DNA of 64,000 bases from Helicobacter canis (GCF_900451095.1 NZ_UGHV01000001.1:434001-498000), one strand, 5' to 3'; positions 47,139 to 58,651 are shown, numbered from the stretch's first letter. A program made the numbers and translations. Notes: a model not told the origin generated them from the letters alone.

Positions 47139-49364
47139 ATGATGAACTCGATAATCAAAAATCTAGTTTGGCTACTTGTCGCTGTGGTAGGTGCATTCTA
47201 CTTCGGTATGTTGGCACTTAACACTGGCGAAGAAGTCAGCGCGACTTGGCTTGTGATAGCCTCTGTGTGTATTTATATGATTGGCTATCGCTTTTATAGC
47301 AAATACATCGCGGAGAAGGTCTTTGAGCTTGATGATAATCGCGCGACATCTGCGGTCATCAATAATGATGGGAAAGACTTCGTCCCTACAAATAAAGTCG
47401 TGCTTTTTGGGCATCATTTTGCCGCAATCGCTGGGGCTGGTCCGCTTGTAGGTCCAATTCTCGCGGCGCAAATGGGCTATCTGCCTAGTATGATCTGGCT
47501 GCTTGTTGGGGTCGTGCTTGCTGGTGCGGTGCATGACTTTACCGTGCTGTTTATCTCTATGCGCCGCAATGGTCGCTCACTAGGTGAGATTATCAAAGAA
47601 GAAATGGGTAAAACAACTGGCTCTATCGCTATGGTGGGGATATTGTTTATTATGCTTATTATTGTGGCGATTTTGGCGATGGTTGTTGTCAATGCGCTGG
47701 CTGATTCTCCTTGGGGACTTTTCACAATTGCTATGACAATTCCTATCGCTGTTTTTATGGGCGTGTATATGCGCTATTTGCGCCCCGGTCGTGTAGGTGA
47801 GGCTAGTGTGATTGGCTTCATCTTACTTCTTGCTGCACTTTACTATGGGCAAGCCCTAACAGACCCTGCCCACCCTTGGCACGATGTGTTCTTACTAAAG
47901 AAAACTACCCTTTCACTTATCATCATAGGCTATGGCTTTATCGCTTCAATCTTGCCTGTATGGTTGCTACTTGCTCCTAGAGACTACTTAAGCACATTCT
48001 TAAAAATCGGTGTTATCGTGGCGATGGCGATTGGGATTCTTATCGTCAATCCTGCTCTACAAATGCCGAAAGTTACGGCGTTTATCGATGGCACAGGACC
48101 GGTGTTTGCCGGATCGATTTTTCCATTCTTGTTTATCACAATCGCTTGTGGAGCTATAAGTGGATTCCACGCGCTTATCTCAAGTGGGACGACCCCAAAA
48201 ATGGTAGAAAAAGAAAGCCACGCCCGCCCTATTGGCTATGGCTCTATGCTTATGGAGTCGCTTGTAGGCGTTATGGCTCTTATTGCTGCGTGTATCTTAG
48301 AGCCGGGCTTGTATTTTACGATAAATTCTCCGCTCGCTACGCTTGATCCTGCGGCAGCTAGCGCACTTAGCGCAGATATGAACACTATCGAGCAAAGCGT
48401 GAAAACAATCTTACAAAATGGTGGATTTGTCTTGCAGCCTGAAATGCTTACAAATGGACACTTCGTTACAATGATAGAAGAGACTACAAAAGCTGTAGGT
48501 GAGCCCACACTAGTGGCTAAAACAGGTGGTGCGCCGACATTTGCCGTAGGGCTTACACAGATTCTCCACGAAGTCGCTGGTGGCAAAGAATCTATCGCAT
48601 TTTGGTATCACTTTGCGATTTTGTTTGAAGCACTCTTTATTTTGACAGCTGTTGATGCGGGGACTCGCTCTGGGCGATTCCTTATCCAAGATGTGCTAGG
48701 CAATGTCTATAAGCCTATGGCAAACACACAATCTGTCTTATGGGGTGTGGTGGCTTCCGCGATTTGTGTAGCTGGCTGGGGCTATCTACTCTATCAAGGT
48801 GCGATCGATCCACAAGGTGGGATTTTCACACTATGGCCACTCTTTGGCGCGAGCAACCAAATGCTAGCAGGGATCGCGCTCCTACTTGGCACAGTGGTGC
48901 TCTTCAAAATGGGTAAAGCTAAATATAGCTGGATTACTATCCTCCCTGCGGTATGGGTGCTTCTAACGACACTTTATGCAGCGATTCAAAAGCTTCTCCC
49001 AGCAAATGGCGAGCGCGTGCATGACGCAGTAAGCCATGTAGCCACAGCACAGAATCAAACTGCCTTAAAAGAAAAGGCTCTAGGCTTCATCACCAAGCTC
49101 CAAGAAATGGGTGCTGATGCAAGCACAATGCTTGAGGGCAAAACTCTTGAAGAGTGGCAGAAAGTCGTTAGCAAAGCTGACATACTTATCCACAACCACA
49201 CTTTAGATGCGATTCTTTGCGCGTTTTTCATTTTTGTAACGCTTGTGGTAATTGGCGCGACAATTAGAATCTGCTATCTCACAGCAATTGGCAAGGGAGA
49301 AAAATTCCCACTTAAAGAAGAACCCTATCAAGAAAGCAAGAATTTCTCTATACAAGCACATTAG
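47139..49364 (+). CDS. cstA: Peptide/pyruvate transporter CstA
   Basis: 741 residues, about 18 helices. Family motifs: FGHHFAAIAGAGPLVGPILA, AGAVHDF, and FLFITIACGAISGFHALISSGTTPKM. CstA imports peptides or pyruvate under carbon limitation; in Campylobacter it is needed for peptide use. The ATG is followed by a second ATG one codon on, either being possible. A small ybdD-like gene follows, as in most genomes. Confidence 0.95.
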   Translation: MMNSIIKNLVWLLVAVVGAFYFGMLALNTGEEVSATWLVIASVCIYMIGYRFYSKYIAEKVFELDDNRATSAVINNDGKDFVPTNKVVLFGHHFAAIAGAGPLVGPILAAQMGYLPSMIWLLVGVVLAGAVHDFTVLFISMRRNGRSLGEIIKEEMGKTTGSIAMVGILFIMLIIVAILAMVVVNALADSPWGLFTIAMTIPIAVFMGVYMRYLRPGRVGEASVIGFILLLAALYYGQALTDPAHPWHDVFLLKKTTLSLIIIGYGFIASILPVWLLLAPRDYLSTFLKIGVIVAMAIGILIVNPALQMPKVTAFIDGTGPVFAGSIFPFLFITIACGAISGFHALISSGTTPKMVEKESHARPIGYGSMLMESLVGVMALIAACILEPGLYFTINSPLATLDPAAASALSADMNTIEQSVKTILQNGGFVLQPEMLTNGHFVTMIEETTKAVGEPTLVAKTGGAPTFAVGLTQILHEVAGGKESIAFWYHFAILFEALFILTAVDAGTRSGRFLIQDVLGNVYKPMANTQSVLWGVVASAICVAGWGYLLYQGAIDPQGGIFTLWPLFGASNQMLAGIALLLGTVVLFKMGKAKYSWITILPAVWVLLTTLYAAIQKLLPANGERVHDAVSHVATAQNQTALKEKALGFITKLQEMGADASTMLEGKTLEEWQKVVSKADILIHNHTLDAILCAFFIFVTLVVIGATIRICYLTAIGKGEKFPLKEEPYQESKNFSIQAH

Positions 49365-49374
49365 GCTTGTATAG
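49348..49374 (+). other. Perfect inverted repeat across the cstA stop codon
   Basis: CTATACAAGC at 49348-49357 and GCTTGTATAG at 49365-49374 form a 10-bp hairpin without a T-run; it lies between cstA and the ybdD-like gene and may limit read-through or stabilise mRNA. Confidence 0.55.
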
Positions 49375-49390
49375 GCATAAGGATCTTTCA

Positions 49391-49687
49391 ATGCAAAATA
49401 CAGCTGCAAAATCTTCTCCCGCTCAAGTGGGCTTAAGCGAAGCTAGATTCTACCCGCCTGTGCTGGTGAAGAAGGAAAATACCTTTACTCGCGTGTGGAG
49501 CAAAGTGCGGATTTTATATAAGAGAAGCGATAGGTTTTTCCACTTGCTTGTGGGGATGCCAAGCTATGATAAATATGTCGAGCATATGCGCACAAAGCAC
49601 CCCGATAGAGAAATCAAATCACAAAAAGAGTTTTTCAAAGAAGCTCTTGAAGCTCGGTATAATGGCGGAGTAAATCGCTGCTGCTAG
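49391..49687 (+). CDS. YbdD/YjiX-family small protein
   Basis: 98 residues from the ATG after AAGGAT. The C-terminal 60 residues carry the family pattern: GMPSYDKYVEHMRTKHPDRE, EFFKEALEARYNGG and terminal RCC. In other bacteria this small protein is co-expressed with CstA/YjiY/BtsT and required for their transport activity. The gene follows cstA by 26 nt. Confidence 0.9.
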   Translation: MQNTAAKSSPAQVGLSEARFYPPVLVKKENTFTRVWSKVRILYKRSDRFFHLLVGMPSYDKYVEHMRTKHPDREIKSQKEFFKEALEARYNGGVNRCC

Positions 49688-49765
49688 AATCTATGCTTTT
49701 AAAAACTCACAGCTACAAATAAAATCAAATAGTAGAATCTAAAGCAGATATAGTAGATAAAATCC

Positions 49766-49796
49766 AATCCCGACCCAAAAGGGCTAGCGGGATTAT
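49766..49796 (-). terminator. Probable terminator of rpsU
   Basis: AATCCCG at 49766-49772 pairs with CGGGATT at 49788-49794, with inner CCC/GGG; it overlaps the rpsU stop and is followed on the minus strand by a short T-rich stretch. Confidence 0.5.
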
Positions 49797-50005
49797 AGTC
49801 TTGACTCATAGCGTCTCAACATATAAAGTCGTTTAAGCATTTTCTTCTTAGCGTTTATCTTTTGTTTCTTGCGTTTTTCTGTTTTGCTTTCAAAAAACCT
49901 TCTAGCGCGACATTCTGTAACGACTAGATTCCGGTCTGTTTGCTTTTTAAACTTTCTATACGCTTCGTCAAAAGACTCGCCTTCTTTGACTTTTATGCCA
50001 GGCAT
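49793..50005 (-). CDS. rpsU: 30S ribosomal protein S21
   Basis: 70 residues, highly basic: [20 protein letters not shown] and [17 protein letters not shown] are typical of S21, a small-subunit protein involved in translation initiation. Its length matches the family. Single gene, divergent from the tRNA to its right. Confidence 0.97.
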   Translation of the reverse strand: MPGIKVKEGESFDEAYRKFKKQTDRNLVVTECRARRFFESKTEKRKKQKINAKKKMLKRLYMLRRYESRL

Positions 50006-50119
50006 TATGCATCACCTACTTTCGTTTGTTTTAGCCCTAAGGCGTGCGTATTCTATCACAATTTAAATTAGTTTTAAAAACACTTTTGATAGAATCCGCT
50101 CTTTACTTCATTTAAATAT

Positions 50120-50196
50120 GTGCTCGTAGCTCAGCTGAATAGAGCAACAGGTTGCGGTCCTGTAGGTCGGGGGTTTGAATCCCTCCGAGCACACCA
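50120..50196 (+). tRNA. tRNA-Arg (anticodon GCG)
   Basis: Cloverleaf: acceptor GTGCTCG / CGAGCAC, D arm GCTC / GAGC, anticodon stem ACAGG / CCTGT with loop TTGCGGT, T arm with loop TTTGAAT, and encoded CCA. The loop gives anticodon GCG, reading Arg CGC/CGU; most bacteria use ACG (inosine) here. Confidence 0.9.
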
Positions 50197-50234
50197 CTTC
50201 ACTGGATTTAGATTCTACTTCACTTGGGTTGTAA

Positions 50235-50809
50235 ATGAACTTTTATGTAAATATATTTGCCCCCCCAAACGGATTCTACAAGCTTTAGCTTTTAGCGCAC
50301 TCTTTGTCTATCAGCTTTTTGGATTAGATTCTACTAAGCCTGTTTTCACCACTTATGGCAATAGTCTTGCTTTGGGCATTTATGCAGACTTTAGTGAAAA
50401 GAGCTTTGCTGATGTCTATGCGCTTGGATTCTACTATGCCCAGCCTAATACATTCTTCCGTATCAGTGGCAGAATCAGCCTTGAGCTAGAAGCATTTTTG
50501 CCCATTAAGCCGCCATTAAAGCGGCAAATCATCTTTGGAGCAGCACAAGACATTATCCTACCGATTTATAAATCCCTATATACAGGCATTGGCATAGGGA
50601 TTTATATACGATCAAATGAGGGAGATGATGGGAGAATCGGCAGTGCCTTTACCTTTGGGGAGAGAGTTTTTGCAGGATTTTATCACCGGCTTACTCATAA
50701 AACTACTATATTTTATGAATGTATCATTAAGCATTATTCAAATGGAAATTTAGAGCGACCAAATATAGGATACAACTACCTTGGATTAAACGCTGGCGTG
50801 GCGTTTTAA
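50235..50809 (+). CDS. Phase-variable PagL-like lipid A deacylase / acyloxyacyl hydrolase (OFF as sequenced)
   Basis: From the ATG the frame gives MNFYVNIFAPP and hits a stop after a C7 tract; with 8 C it continues as PKRILQALAFSALFVYQLFG, a signal peptide, for about 191 residues. The mature part is an outer-membrane barrel ending GVAF. Near the end KHYSNGNLERPNIGYN aligns with the PagL active-site region, keeping the His and Ser and the PN.G pattern, but the position of the catalytic Glu appears to be Asn. PagL removes a 3-O-acyl chain from lipid A. The frame is open upstream only by running into the tRNA, so no other start fits. Weak ribosome site. Confidence 0.6.
50260..50266 (+). repeat. 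Poly-C (7) putative contingency tract of PagL-like gene
   Basis: C7 nine codons after the ATG; C8 restores the signal peptide frame. A short tract, so a fixed frameshift or wrong start call remains possible. Confidence 0.55.
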
Positions 50810-50845
50810 TACCTAAGTATTGCATAAGAGCTTGGTAGATTTTGC

Positions 50846-50851
50846 TATAAT
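50846..50851 (+). promoter_or_regulatory. -10 box of tyrA
   Basis: TATAAT after TTTTGC, 29 nt before the chosen ATG. Confidence 0.55.
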
Positions 50852-50879
50852 CGCGGCTATTTTATCTTTAAGGGTTAGT

Positions 50880-51707
50880 ATGCAAGCTGGGATTATAGGG
50901 CTAGGACTTATTGGCGGTAGTATGGGGCTTGCGTTGCGAGAGAGCAAGATTTTCAAGCGGATTTTGGGATTTGATACAAGTGCCTTACATTCTAGGCAAG
51001 CTTTATCACTCGGGCTTGTCGATGAGTGTGTAGAATTTGAGCAAATACAAGAATGCGATGTGATCTTTATCGCTACACCGCTTGATGGGATTATCGCTAC
51101 ATTGCAAAAACTCAAGCCTTCTTCTCCCACGACTACGATTATCGATCTAGGCGGGGCAAAGAAAAAGATTTTAGATTCTATCCCCCAAAATATTAGAAAG
51201 AATTTTGTCGCTGCTCATCCTATGAGTGGGACAGAAAACTACGGACCAAACGCCGCTGAACAAGGACTTTTCCACAATAAAATCGTAATCCTAACAGATA
51301 TTGAGCAAAGTGGGGAATACCAAGTCGCTTTGGCAAAGCAGATTTTCATCGCCATTGGTATGAGACTTATTTCTATGTCTGCCATTGACCACGATAGGCA
51401 TGTCGCTTTCATCTCACATTTGCCTCATATCATCTCCTTTGCATTAGCCAACGCTGTCCTAGCGCAAGAAGAGCCGCAAAATATCCTAGCACTTATTGGA
51501 GGGGGATTTAAGGGTATGAGTCGTCTTGCTAAAAGCTCGCCGATAATGTGGCGCGATGTCTTTGCACATAATAAACAAAATCTTCTAGAAGCAATCGACC
51601 ACTTTGGAAAAGAAATGCTCTATGCTGAAAAACTTGTCCAAGAAGACAAGTGGGACGACCTCATCGAGTGGATGAAAAAGGCAAATACCTTGCACACATT
51701 TTTGTAG
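50880..51707 (+). CDS. tyrA: Prephenate dehydrogenase
   Basis: 275 residues from the ATG after GGGTTAGT; a longer frame would start before the promoter. NAD-binding GIIGLGLIGGSMGLALRES, then IFIATPLDGI, the conserved HPMSGTENYGP with the catalytic His, and HDRHVAFISHLPHI. It converts prephenate to hydroxyphenylpyruvate in tyrosine synthesis. It runs convergently into ruvC with a single base between stop codons. Confidence 0.93.
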   Translation: MQAGIIGLGLIGGSMGLALRESKIFKRILGFDTSALHSRQALSLGLVDECVEFEQIQECDVIFIATPLDGIIATLQKLKPSSPTTTIIDLGGAKKKILDSIPQNIRKNFVAAHPMSGTENYGPNAAEQGLFHNKIVILTDIEQSGEYQVALAKQIFIAIGMRLISMSAIDHDRHVAFISHLPHIISFALANAVLAQEEPQNILALIGGGFKGMSRLAKSSPIMWRDVFAHNKQNLLEAIDHFGKEMLYAEKLVQEDKWDDLIEWMKKANTLHTFL

Positions 51708-51708
51708 T

Positions 51709-52191
51709 TTATGGGTATTTTGCTTGAGATTTTAGTGTGCGTGTGTGTGTTATAGCCACTGCTATAGCATCTGTGATGTCAAGAGGTTTGATCTCTTGCT
51801 TGATACCTAGAATCTGCTTTACCATAAAAGCAACTTGTGCTTTATCGGCTTTAGCTTTACCTGTGATGGTCTTTTTCACTTGTAGGGGCGTGTATTCTGC
51901 AAAATTCCCCAACTCTTGCAAAATTTTTAAACTAATCGCGCCGCGCATTTGTGCTAGCTTTAAAACACTTTGGGGATTATGAGCATAAAAGATTCCCTCC
52001 ATAGCCACAGAATCTATTATATGCGCTTGCAAAATCAAATCTATCCCTTCAACAAATTCTAGGATTTGACTCTGCAAATCTCTACTTGTAATCTTTATAA
52101 ACCCAGCTTCTGCAAGCTTCAAGGTAGAAGTGGATTCTACTATGGCATAGCCGCAATTTCTACTACCCGGATCAATACCTAAAATCTTCAT
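51709..52191 (-). CDS. ruvC: Crossover junction endodeoxyribonuclease RuvC
   Basis: 160 residues from the [16 protein letters not shown] start; a start 24 nt upstream would add a Lys-rich stretch. Acidic active-site residues are in [15 protein letters not shown] and [12 protein letters not shown]. It resolves Holliday junctions with RuvAB. It is divergent from dnaA, with the probable origin between them. Confidence 0.95.
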   Translation of the reverse strand: MKILGIDPGSRNCGYAIVESTSTLKLAEAGFIKITSRDLQSQILEFVEGIDLILQAHIIDSVAMEGIFYAHNPQSVLKLAQMRGAISLKILQELGNFAEYTPLQVKKTITGKAKADKAQVAFMVKQILGIKQEIKPLDITDAIAVAITHTRTLKSQAKYP

Positions 52192-52204
52192 CTTTTTCCA
52201 TTTT

Positions 52205-52389
52205 ATCTTTTTCACATATTGGATTTGTTAGAATCCGCTTCCATTTGTCATAGAAGTTTATCTAGTTTATTGCGCTGTGTATTGGTATTTTGGCATATTG
52301 TAAGAAAATGTGTAAAGATCGTATGAGAGTTTTTCACATAGTATTTCACACTTGTGAAAAACTTTATCACGATAGTTTAAGGAGTAAAA
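52205..52389. other. Probable replication origin (oriC) upstream of dnaA
   Basis: An AT-rich 175-bp gap with DnaA-box-like sites: TTTTTCACA near 52207, TTTTTCACA near 52329, ATTTCACA near 52342 and the reverse TGTGAAAAA near 52353. The three right-hand sites lie within about 35 bp. In Helicobacter the origin flanks dnaA. The dnaA-dnaN gap also holds TTTTTCAC repeats (53801-53818) and could be a second sub-origin. Assignment is by location and motif. Confidence 0.6.
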
Positions 52390-53706
52390 ATGATTTGGGA
52401 TGAAGTGCTCGTAACATTGAAAAATGAAATTTCTCAATACGAGTTTAGCACCTACATATCACTGATGAAATACGATGAGAACGCATCTAAAAGCAATTTA
52501 GCAGTGTTTATGGTCCCAAATCCATATATAGAAAAATGGATTAAAAGTAAATACACTGATAAAATCAAACATATCTTTGAGATTCACACAAAAACCAAAA
52601 CAGATATAAAGATTATCGTAGCTAAAGATAAGCAAAATGTGAAAAACTATAGACAAAAGATACAAAAATCCCAATCCCAAACTCTTCTTAATTCACAACA
52701 AACCTTTGACAACTTTGTCGAGGGCAATAGCAATAAATCCGCCCTAATCATCGCAAAATCTGTCGCCGAGCATCAAGCTAAATCCTACAATCCAGTGCTA
52801 TTATACGGACACACGGGGCTTGGAAAGACTCATTTACTTTGCGCCATAGGAAATGCCGCTATTGAACGCGAAAAGAATGTCATTTATATGACTACAGAGG
52901 AGTTTTTAAACGAATGGCAAAAACACCTAAAACAACGCACAATGGATACCTTTAGAGATAAATACAGAGAATGTGATTATCTCCTTATCGATGATGTGCA
53001 GTTTCTCGGAGGTAAAGGTGGCTTACAAGAAGAATTTTTCAACACTTTTGAAGCTCTCCATAAAAACAACAAACAAATTGTAATGACTAGTGATAAGCTT
53101 CCCAAACAAATCCAAGGCTTAGAAGACCGCTTGCGATCGAGATTTGAAGGGGGTATGATGATGGAAATCCAACCTCCTGAGATCGAGACCAAAATCCGCA
53201 TAATCGAGCAAAAATGTCGCGATAATAAAATCAATATGGAAAAAGACATTATCAACTTCCTTGCAGAAAATATCAATGAAAATGTCCGCCAGATTGAAAG
53301 CATCATATTAAAGCTAAGTTTTCATCATTCAATGACCAATCAGCCTTTCAGTATCCCTATGGCAAAAAATGTCATCAAAGAAATCCAAAAAGAATCAAAT
53401 GAAGAAATCAGCTTAGAAAAAATCATAGAAACCATCGCCAAAGAATGCAATATCAAACCAAGTGAAATCATCTCCAAATCCCGTAAAACCCAAATCGTCC
53501 AAGCAAGACATCTAGTCATCTATCTAACAAGAACACTCTCTAATATAGATTCTATGAGTATGCTTGCTCAAAAACTCAATATGAAAGACCACAGCGCGAT
53601 CTCAAAAGCTTTCACCCAAATCACCAAAAAAATCGAGCAAGACAAAGATCTAAAGCTACTTACACAAAACCTAAAAGCCAAGATCCAAAGCGAAAAAAGT
53701 CTCTAA
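52390..53706 (+). CDS. dnaA: Chromosomal replication initiator DnaA
   Basis: 438 residues. N-terminal oligomerisation domain, AAA+ core with Walker A GHTGLGKTHLL and Walker B LLIDDVQFLGGKGG, arginine-finger region RLRSRFEGGM, and C-terminal DNA-binding domain with RKTQIVQARHLVIYL and DHSAISKA (variant of the usual DHTT signature). It binds DnaA boxes and opens oriC. It starts after AAGGAG. Confidence 0.97.
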   Translation: MIWDEVLVTLKNEISQYEFSTYISLMKYDENASKSNLAVFMVPNPYIEKWIKSKYTDKIKHIFEIHTKTKTDIKIIVAKDKQNVKNYRQKIQKSQSQTLLNSQQTFDNFVEGNSNKSALIIAKSVAEHQAKSYNPVLLYGHTGLGKTHLLCAIGNAAIEREKNVIYMTTEEFLNEWQKHLKQRTMDTFRDKYRECDYLLIDDVQFLGGKGGLQEEFFNTFEALHKNNKQIVMTSDKLPKQIQGLEDRLRSRFEGGMMMEIQPPEIETKIRIIEQKCRDNKINMEKDIINFLAENINENVRQIESIILKLSFHHSMTNQPFSIPMAKNVIKEIQKESNEEISLEKIIETIAKECNIKPSEIISKSRKTQIVQARHLVIYLTRTLSNIDSMSMLAQKLNMKDHSAISKAFTQITKKIEQDKDLKLLTQNLKAKIQSEKSL

Positions 53707-53856
53707 TTTAACTAGATTTTGCTAAAATACGGCAAAACAAGTGAATAATCCCTGACATTCTAAAATGCTCCAAAATACCGCATACAATGAATAAAGAATG
53801 GTTTTTCACTTTTTCACGACCCTTACTATTACTACTAAACACCTAAAGGAGATACA

Positions 53857-54984
53857 ATGAAAATCACTTTGAACAAAAACAACTTCGAAATCGTGCTAAA
53901 CAATTTCCAATCTTTCCTTGACAAAAAAGACTCTTCACAAATCACTTCACACATATATCTTGAGACTTTAGACAATAAGCTTCTCCTAAAAGCCACAGAT
54001 TATGAGATCTCTATCCAATCAAAGATAGACATTATCCAAAAAATCGAAGATGGTATAGCTACAATCGAGGGGAAAAAGATTCTATCCATTATCAAACCAC
54101 TAGATGATGGAGAAATCACCCTAGAAACAAAAGAAGGGCAAATACTCATCAAGCAAAAAAACAAATACAATAAAGAAGACAAGTTTGAATTACCAACATT
54201 CAATGCCACAGAATTCAACAATGCTACAAAATTCCCAGAAATCAATGAATCAGACACACAAATCAATCTAAACCCTGTAGATTTTATAGAATCTATCAAG
54301 AAAGTCGCCATAGCAACAGATGCTACAAGAGCTGATACTCTGCGGGTAGAATTAACCGGAATCCTACTTGATGTTAAAGATTATCATTGCAATTTTGTCG
54401 GCACAGACACAAGAAGACTTGCAATCATCCGCCAAAACACCCAATCCATTGGATCACAATTTTCTATCATAATACCTAGACGCGCTATTATGGAGATTTC
54501 CAAGCTCTTTTATGATGAATTTGAGATTTATATCAATAAAAGATTAGAATCTGATCCTACGATGCTTTTCATCAAATCACAAAACTATATTTTCTCCACG
54601 AAGCTCATAAGTGGAAAATATCCAGACTATGAAAAAATCATCCCCAAAGAGTTTAAAATCCAATCTAAACTCCCAAAAGATGATGTCATAAAAGCCATAA
54701 AAAAGGTAAATTCTCTCTCTACAAATATTAAAGGCACATTAGATTCTAGTGGCTTAATCTTTGAAACGATAAATTCCGAAAGCTCAGAATCTGCTACAAC
54801 TCCTATTGATATTGCTCTTAACATTGCAGAGCCAATTACACTTGGTATGAATTCTCGTTATGTGCTTGATTTCTTAGGATTTGTAGGAAGTAATGAATTT
54901 GAGATTTTGATCAACGATAGTAATATGCCATTTATGCTAAAAGATGATAAATACTCCACAATTATAATGCCTGTGTTATGCTAG
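53857..54984 (+). CDS. dnaN: DNA polymerase III beta sliding clamp
   Basis: 375 residues in the three-domain clamp fold; domain starts are visible at residues 1, about 130 (INLNPVDFIESIKKVAIAT) and about 250. It tethers polymerase to DNA. Ribosome site AAAGGAG. It lies 150 bp after dnaA and 12 bp before gyrB. The very AT-rich codon use here differs from genes left of 43 kb. Confidence 0.95.
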   Translation: MKITLNKNNFEIVLNNFQSFLDKKDSSQITSHIYLETLDNKLLLKATDYEISIQSKIDIIQKIEDGIATIEGKKILSIIKPLDDGEITLETKEGQILIKQKNKYNKEDKFELPTFNATEFNNATKFPEINESDTQINLNPVDFIESIKKVAIATDATRADTLRVELTGILLDVKDYHCNFVGTDTRRLAIIRQNTQSIGSQFSIIIPRRAIMEISKLFYDEFEIYINKRLESDPTMLFIKSQNYIFSTKLISGKYPDYEKIIPKEFKIQSKLPKDDVIKAIKKVNSLSTNIKGTLDSSGLIFETINSESSESATTPIDIALNIAEPITLGMNSRYVLDFLGFVGSNEFEILINDSNMPFMLKDDKYSTIIMPVLC

Positions 54985-54987
54985 TAA

Positions 54988-57336
<2,349 letters not shown>

Positions 57337-57345
57337 TAAGTTAAA

Positions 57346-57594
57346 ATGTTTGAAACAGAGCAGCTAATCATCATCGATGGTGTAGAGATTCTCACGCGTG
57401 GGGTTGATTATTGGTCTTTGGGAGTTTTTATCCTTATTTTTGTTGCTAGTATAGCGGTGTATTTTCTGCCAAGTCTTATCGCTATACTTCGACATCACCG
57501 AGATAGATTTCTAATCCTTATTATCAATGTGTTTTTTGGTTGGAGCGTGCTTGGCTGGTTTATGGCTCTTATTTGGAGCTTTATGCGTAGATAG
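57346..57594 (+). CDS. Superinfection-immunity-family small membrane protein
   Basis: 82 residues with two hydrophobic helices: GVFILIFVASIAVYFLPSLIAIL and ILIINVFFGWSVLGWFMALIW. The second carries the NxxFGWxxLGWxxALIW pattern of the T4 Imm-like (superinfection immunity) family, common in bacterial chromosomes. A role in blocking phage DNA entry is known only for the phage protein; here it may be a general membrane protein. It starts 10 nt after gyrB. Confidence 0.7.
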   Translation: MFETEQLIIIDGVEILTRGVDYWSLGVFILIFVASIAVYFLPSLIAILRHHRDRFLILIINVFFGWSVLGWFMALIWSFMRR

Positions 57595-58347
57595 CTATAA
57601 AATCTCCAACCCCACAGGACAATGATCACTTCCTAAAATCTCAGGGTAAATGCTAGCACTCTTTAACCTAGAACCCAAAATTTTAGAGCAGAGAAAGTAA
57701 TCAATACGCCACCCCGTGTTGTTTGCCCTAGCCTTTCCCATATAGCTCCACCAAGTGTAAGCTCTCTCTTTGTCAGGGTAAAAGTGGCGATAAGTATCTG
57801 TGAAGCCAGAATCTAGCAGCGCACTCATTTTCTCTCTTTCTTCATCAGTGAAGCCAGCGTTTCTGCGGTTTGTTTTAGGGTTTTTTAAATCAATCTCTTT
57901 ATGTGCGACATTGAGATCTCCGCAGACAATTACGGGCTTTTTAGATTCTAAGGCTTTTAAAAATGCGCGAAAGTCATCTTCCCACTCCATTCTGTATGCT
58001 AGGCGTTCTAACTCTCTTTTAGAGTTTGGAGTATAGACATTCACAAGATAAAAATCGCTAAATTCTGCTGTGATAATGCGCCCCTCTTTGTCGTGGTGGG
58101 CGATCCCCATATCATAGCCCACGCTTAAAGGCTCTTGCTTACTAAAGATTGCCACGCCAGAGTAGCCCTTTTTCTCCGCGCTATTCCAGTATTCATAATA
58201 TCCGCTGAAGTCAAATTCTGCTTGCTCTTTGTGCATTTTTGATTCTTGGATACAAAACACATCTGCATTTACAGCGTTAAAAAACTCCATAAAGCCCTTA
58301 TTCATACACGCTCTTAGTCCATTAACATTCCAAGAAATTAGTTTCAA
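57595..58347 (-). CDS. xth: Exodeoxyribonuclease III
   Basis: 250 residues from a TTG preceded by AAAGGA; an upstream TTG in frame is less well placed. AP-endonuclease motifs: WNVNGLRA, CIQESKM (metal Glu), GDLNVAH, NTGWRIDYF and GSDHCPVGL (catalytic Asp-His). It repairs abasic sites. It converges with the small membrane protein gene without a gap. Confidence 0.96.
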   Translation of the reverse strand: MKLISWNVNGLRACMNKGFMEFFNAVNADVFCIQESKMHKEQAEFDFSGYYEYWNSAEKKGYSGVAIFSKQEPLSVGYDMGIAHHDKEGRIITAEFSDFYLVNVYTPNSKRELERLAYRMEWEDDFRAFLKALESKKPVIVCGDLNVAHKEIDLKNPKTNRRNAGFTDEEREKMSALLDSGFTDTYRHFYPDKERAYTWWSYMGKARANNTGWRIDYFLCSKILGSRLKSASIYPEILGSDHCPVGLEIL

Positions 58348-58466
58348 TGTAAATCCTTTAGTCAAATGTGCGGATTATAGGATAAAAGTCCTTATGGTTT
58401 TTATAATTTAAGCGTATTTTTAATCAAAACAAGGCAGAATCCAAATTTACTTTGATTTCGCCTAGT

Positions 58467-58542
58467 GGCTCGATAGCTCAGTCGGTAGAGCAGGAGACTG
58501 AAAATCTCCGTGTCGGTGGTTCGATTCCGCCTCGAGCCACCA
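58467..58542 (+). tRNA. tRNA-Phe (anticodon GAA)
   Basis: Acceptor GGCTCGA / TCGAGCC, D arm GCTC / GAGC, anticodon stem GGAGA / TCTCC with loop CTGAAAA giving GAA, T loop TTCGATT and encoded CCA. Confidence 0.96.
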
Positions 58543-58614
58543 TTCTTCTTAATCATTTACTTTTACTTTACATTTCTTTTACGATAGATACTATTTGTTT
58601 TTACATACGATTGT

Positions 58615-58620
58615 TATAAT
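58615..58620 (+). promoter_or_regulatory. -10 box of outer-membrane protein gene
   Basis: TATAAT 32 nt before the ATG, with AAGGAG ribosome site. Confidence 0.6.
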
Positions 58621-58651
58621 GGATACTCATCACACTTCATAAGGAGTTCTT

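Noticed and set aside
50120-50234. N-terminal extension of the PagL-like frame starting in the tRNA
   Set aside because: The extension translates the tRNA itself, so it cannot be a natural start.
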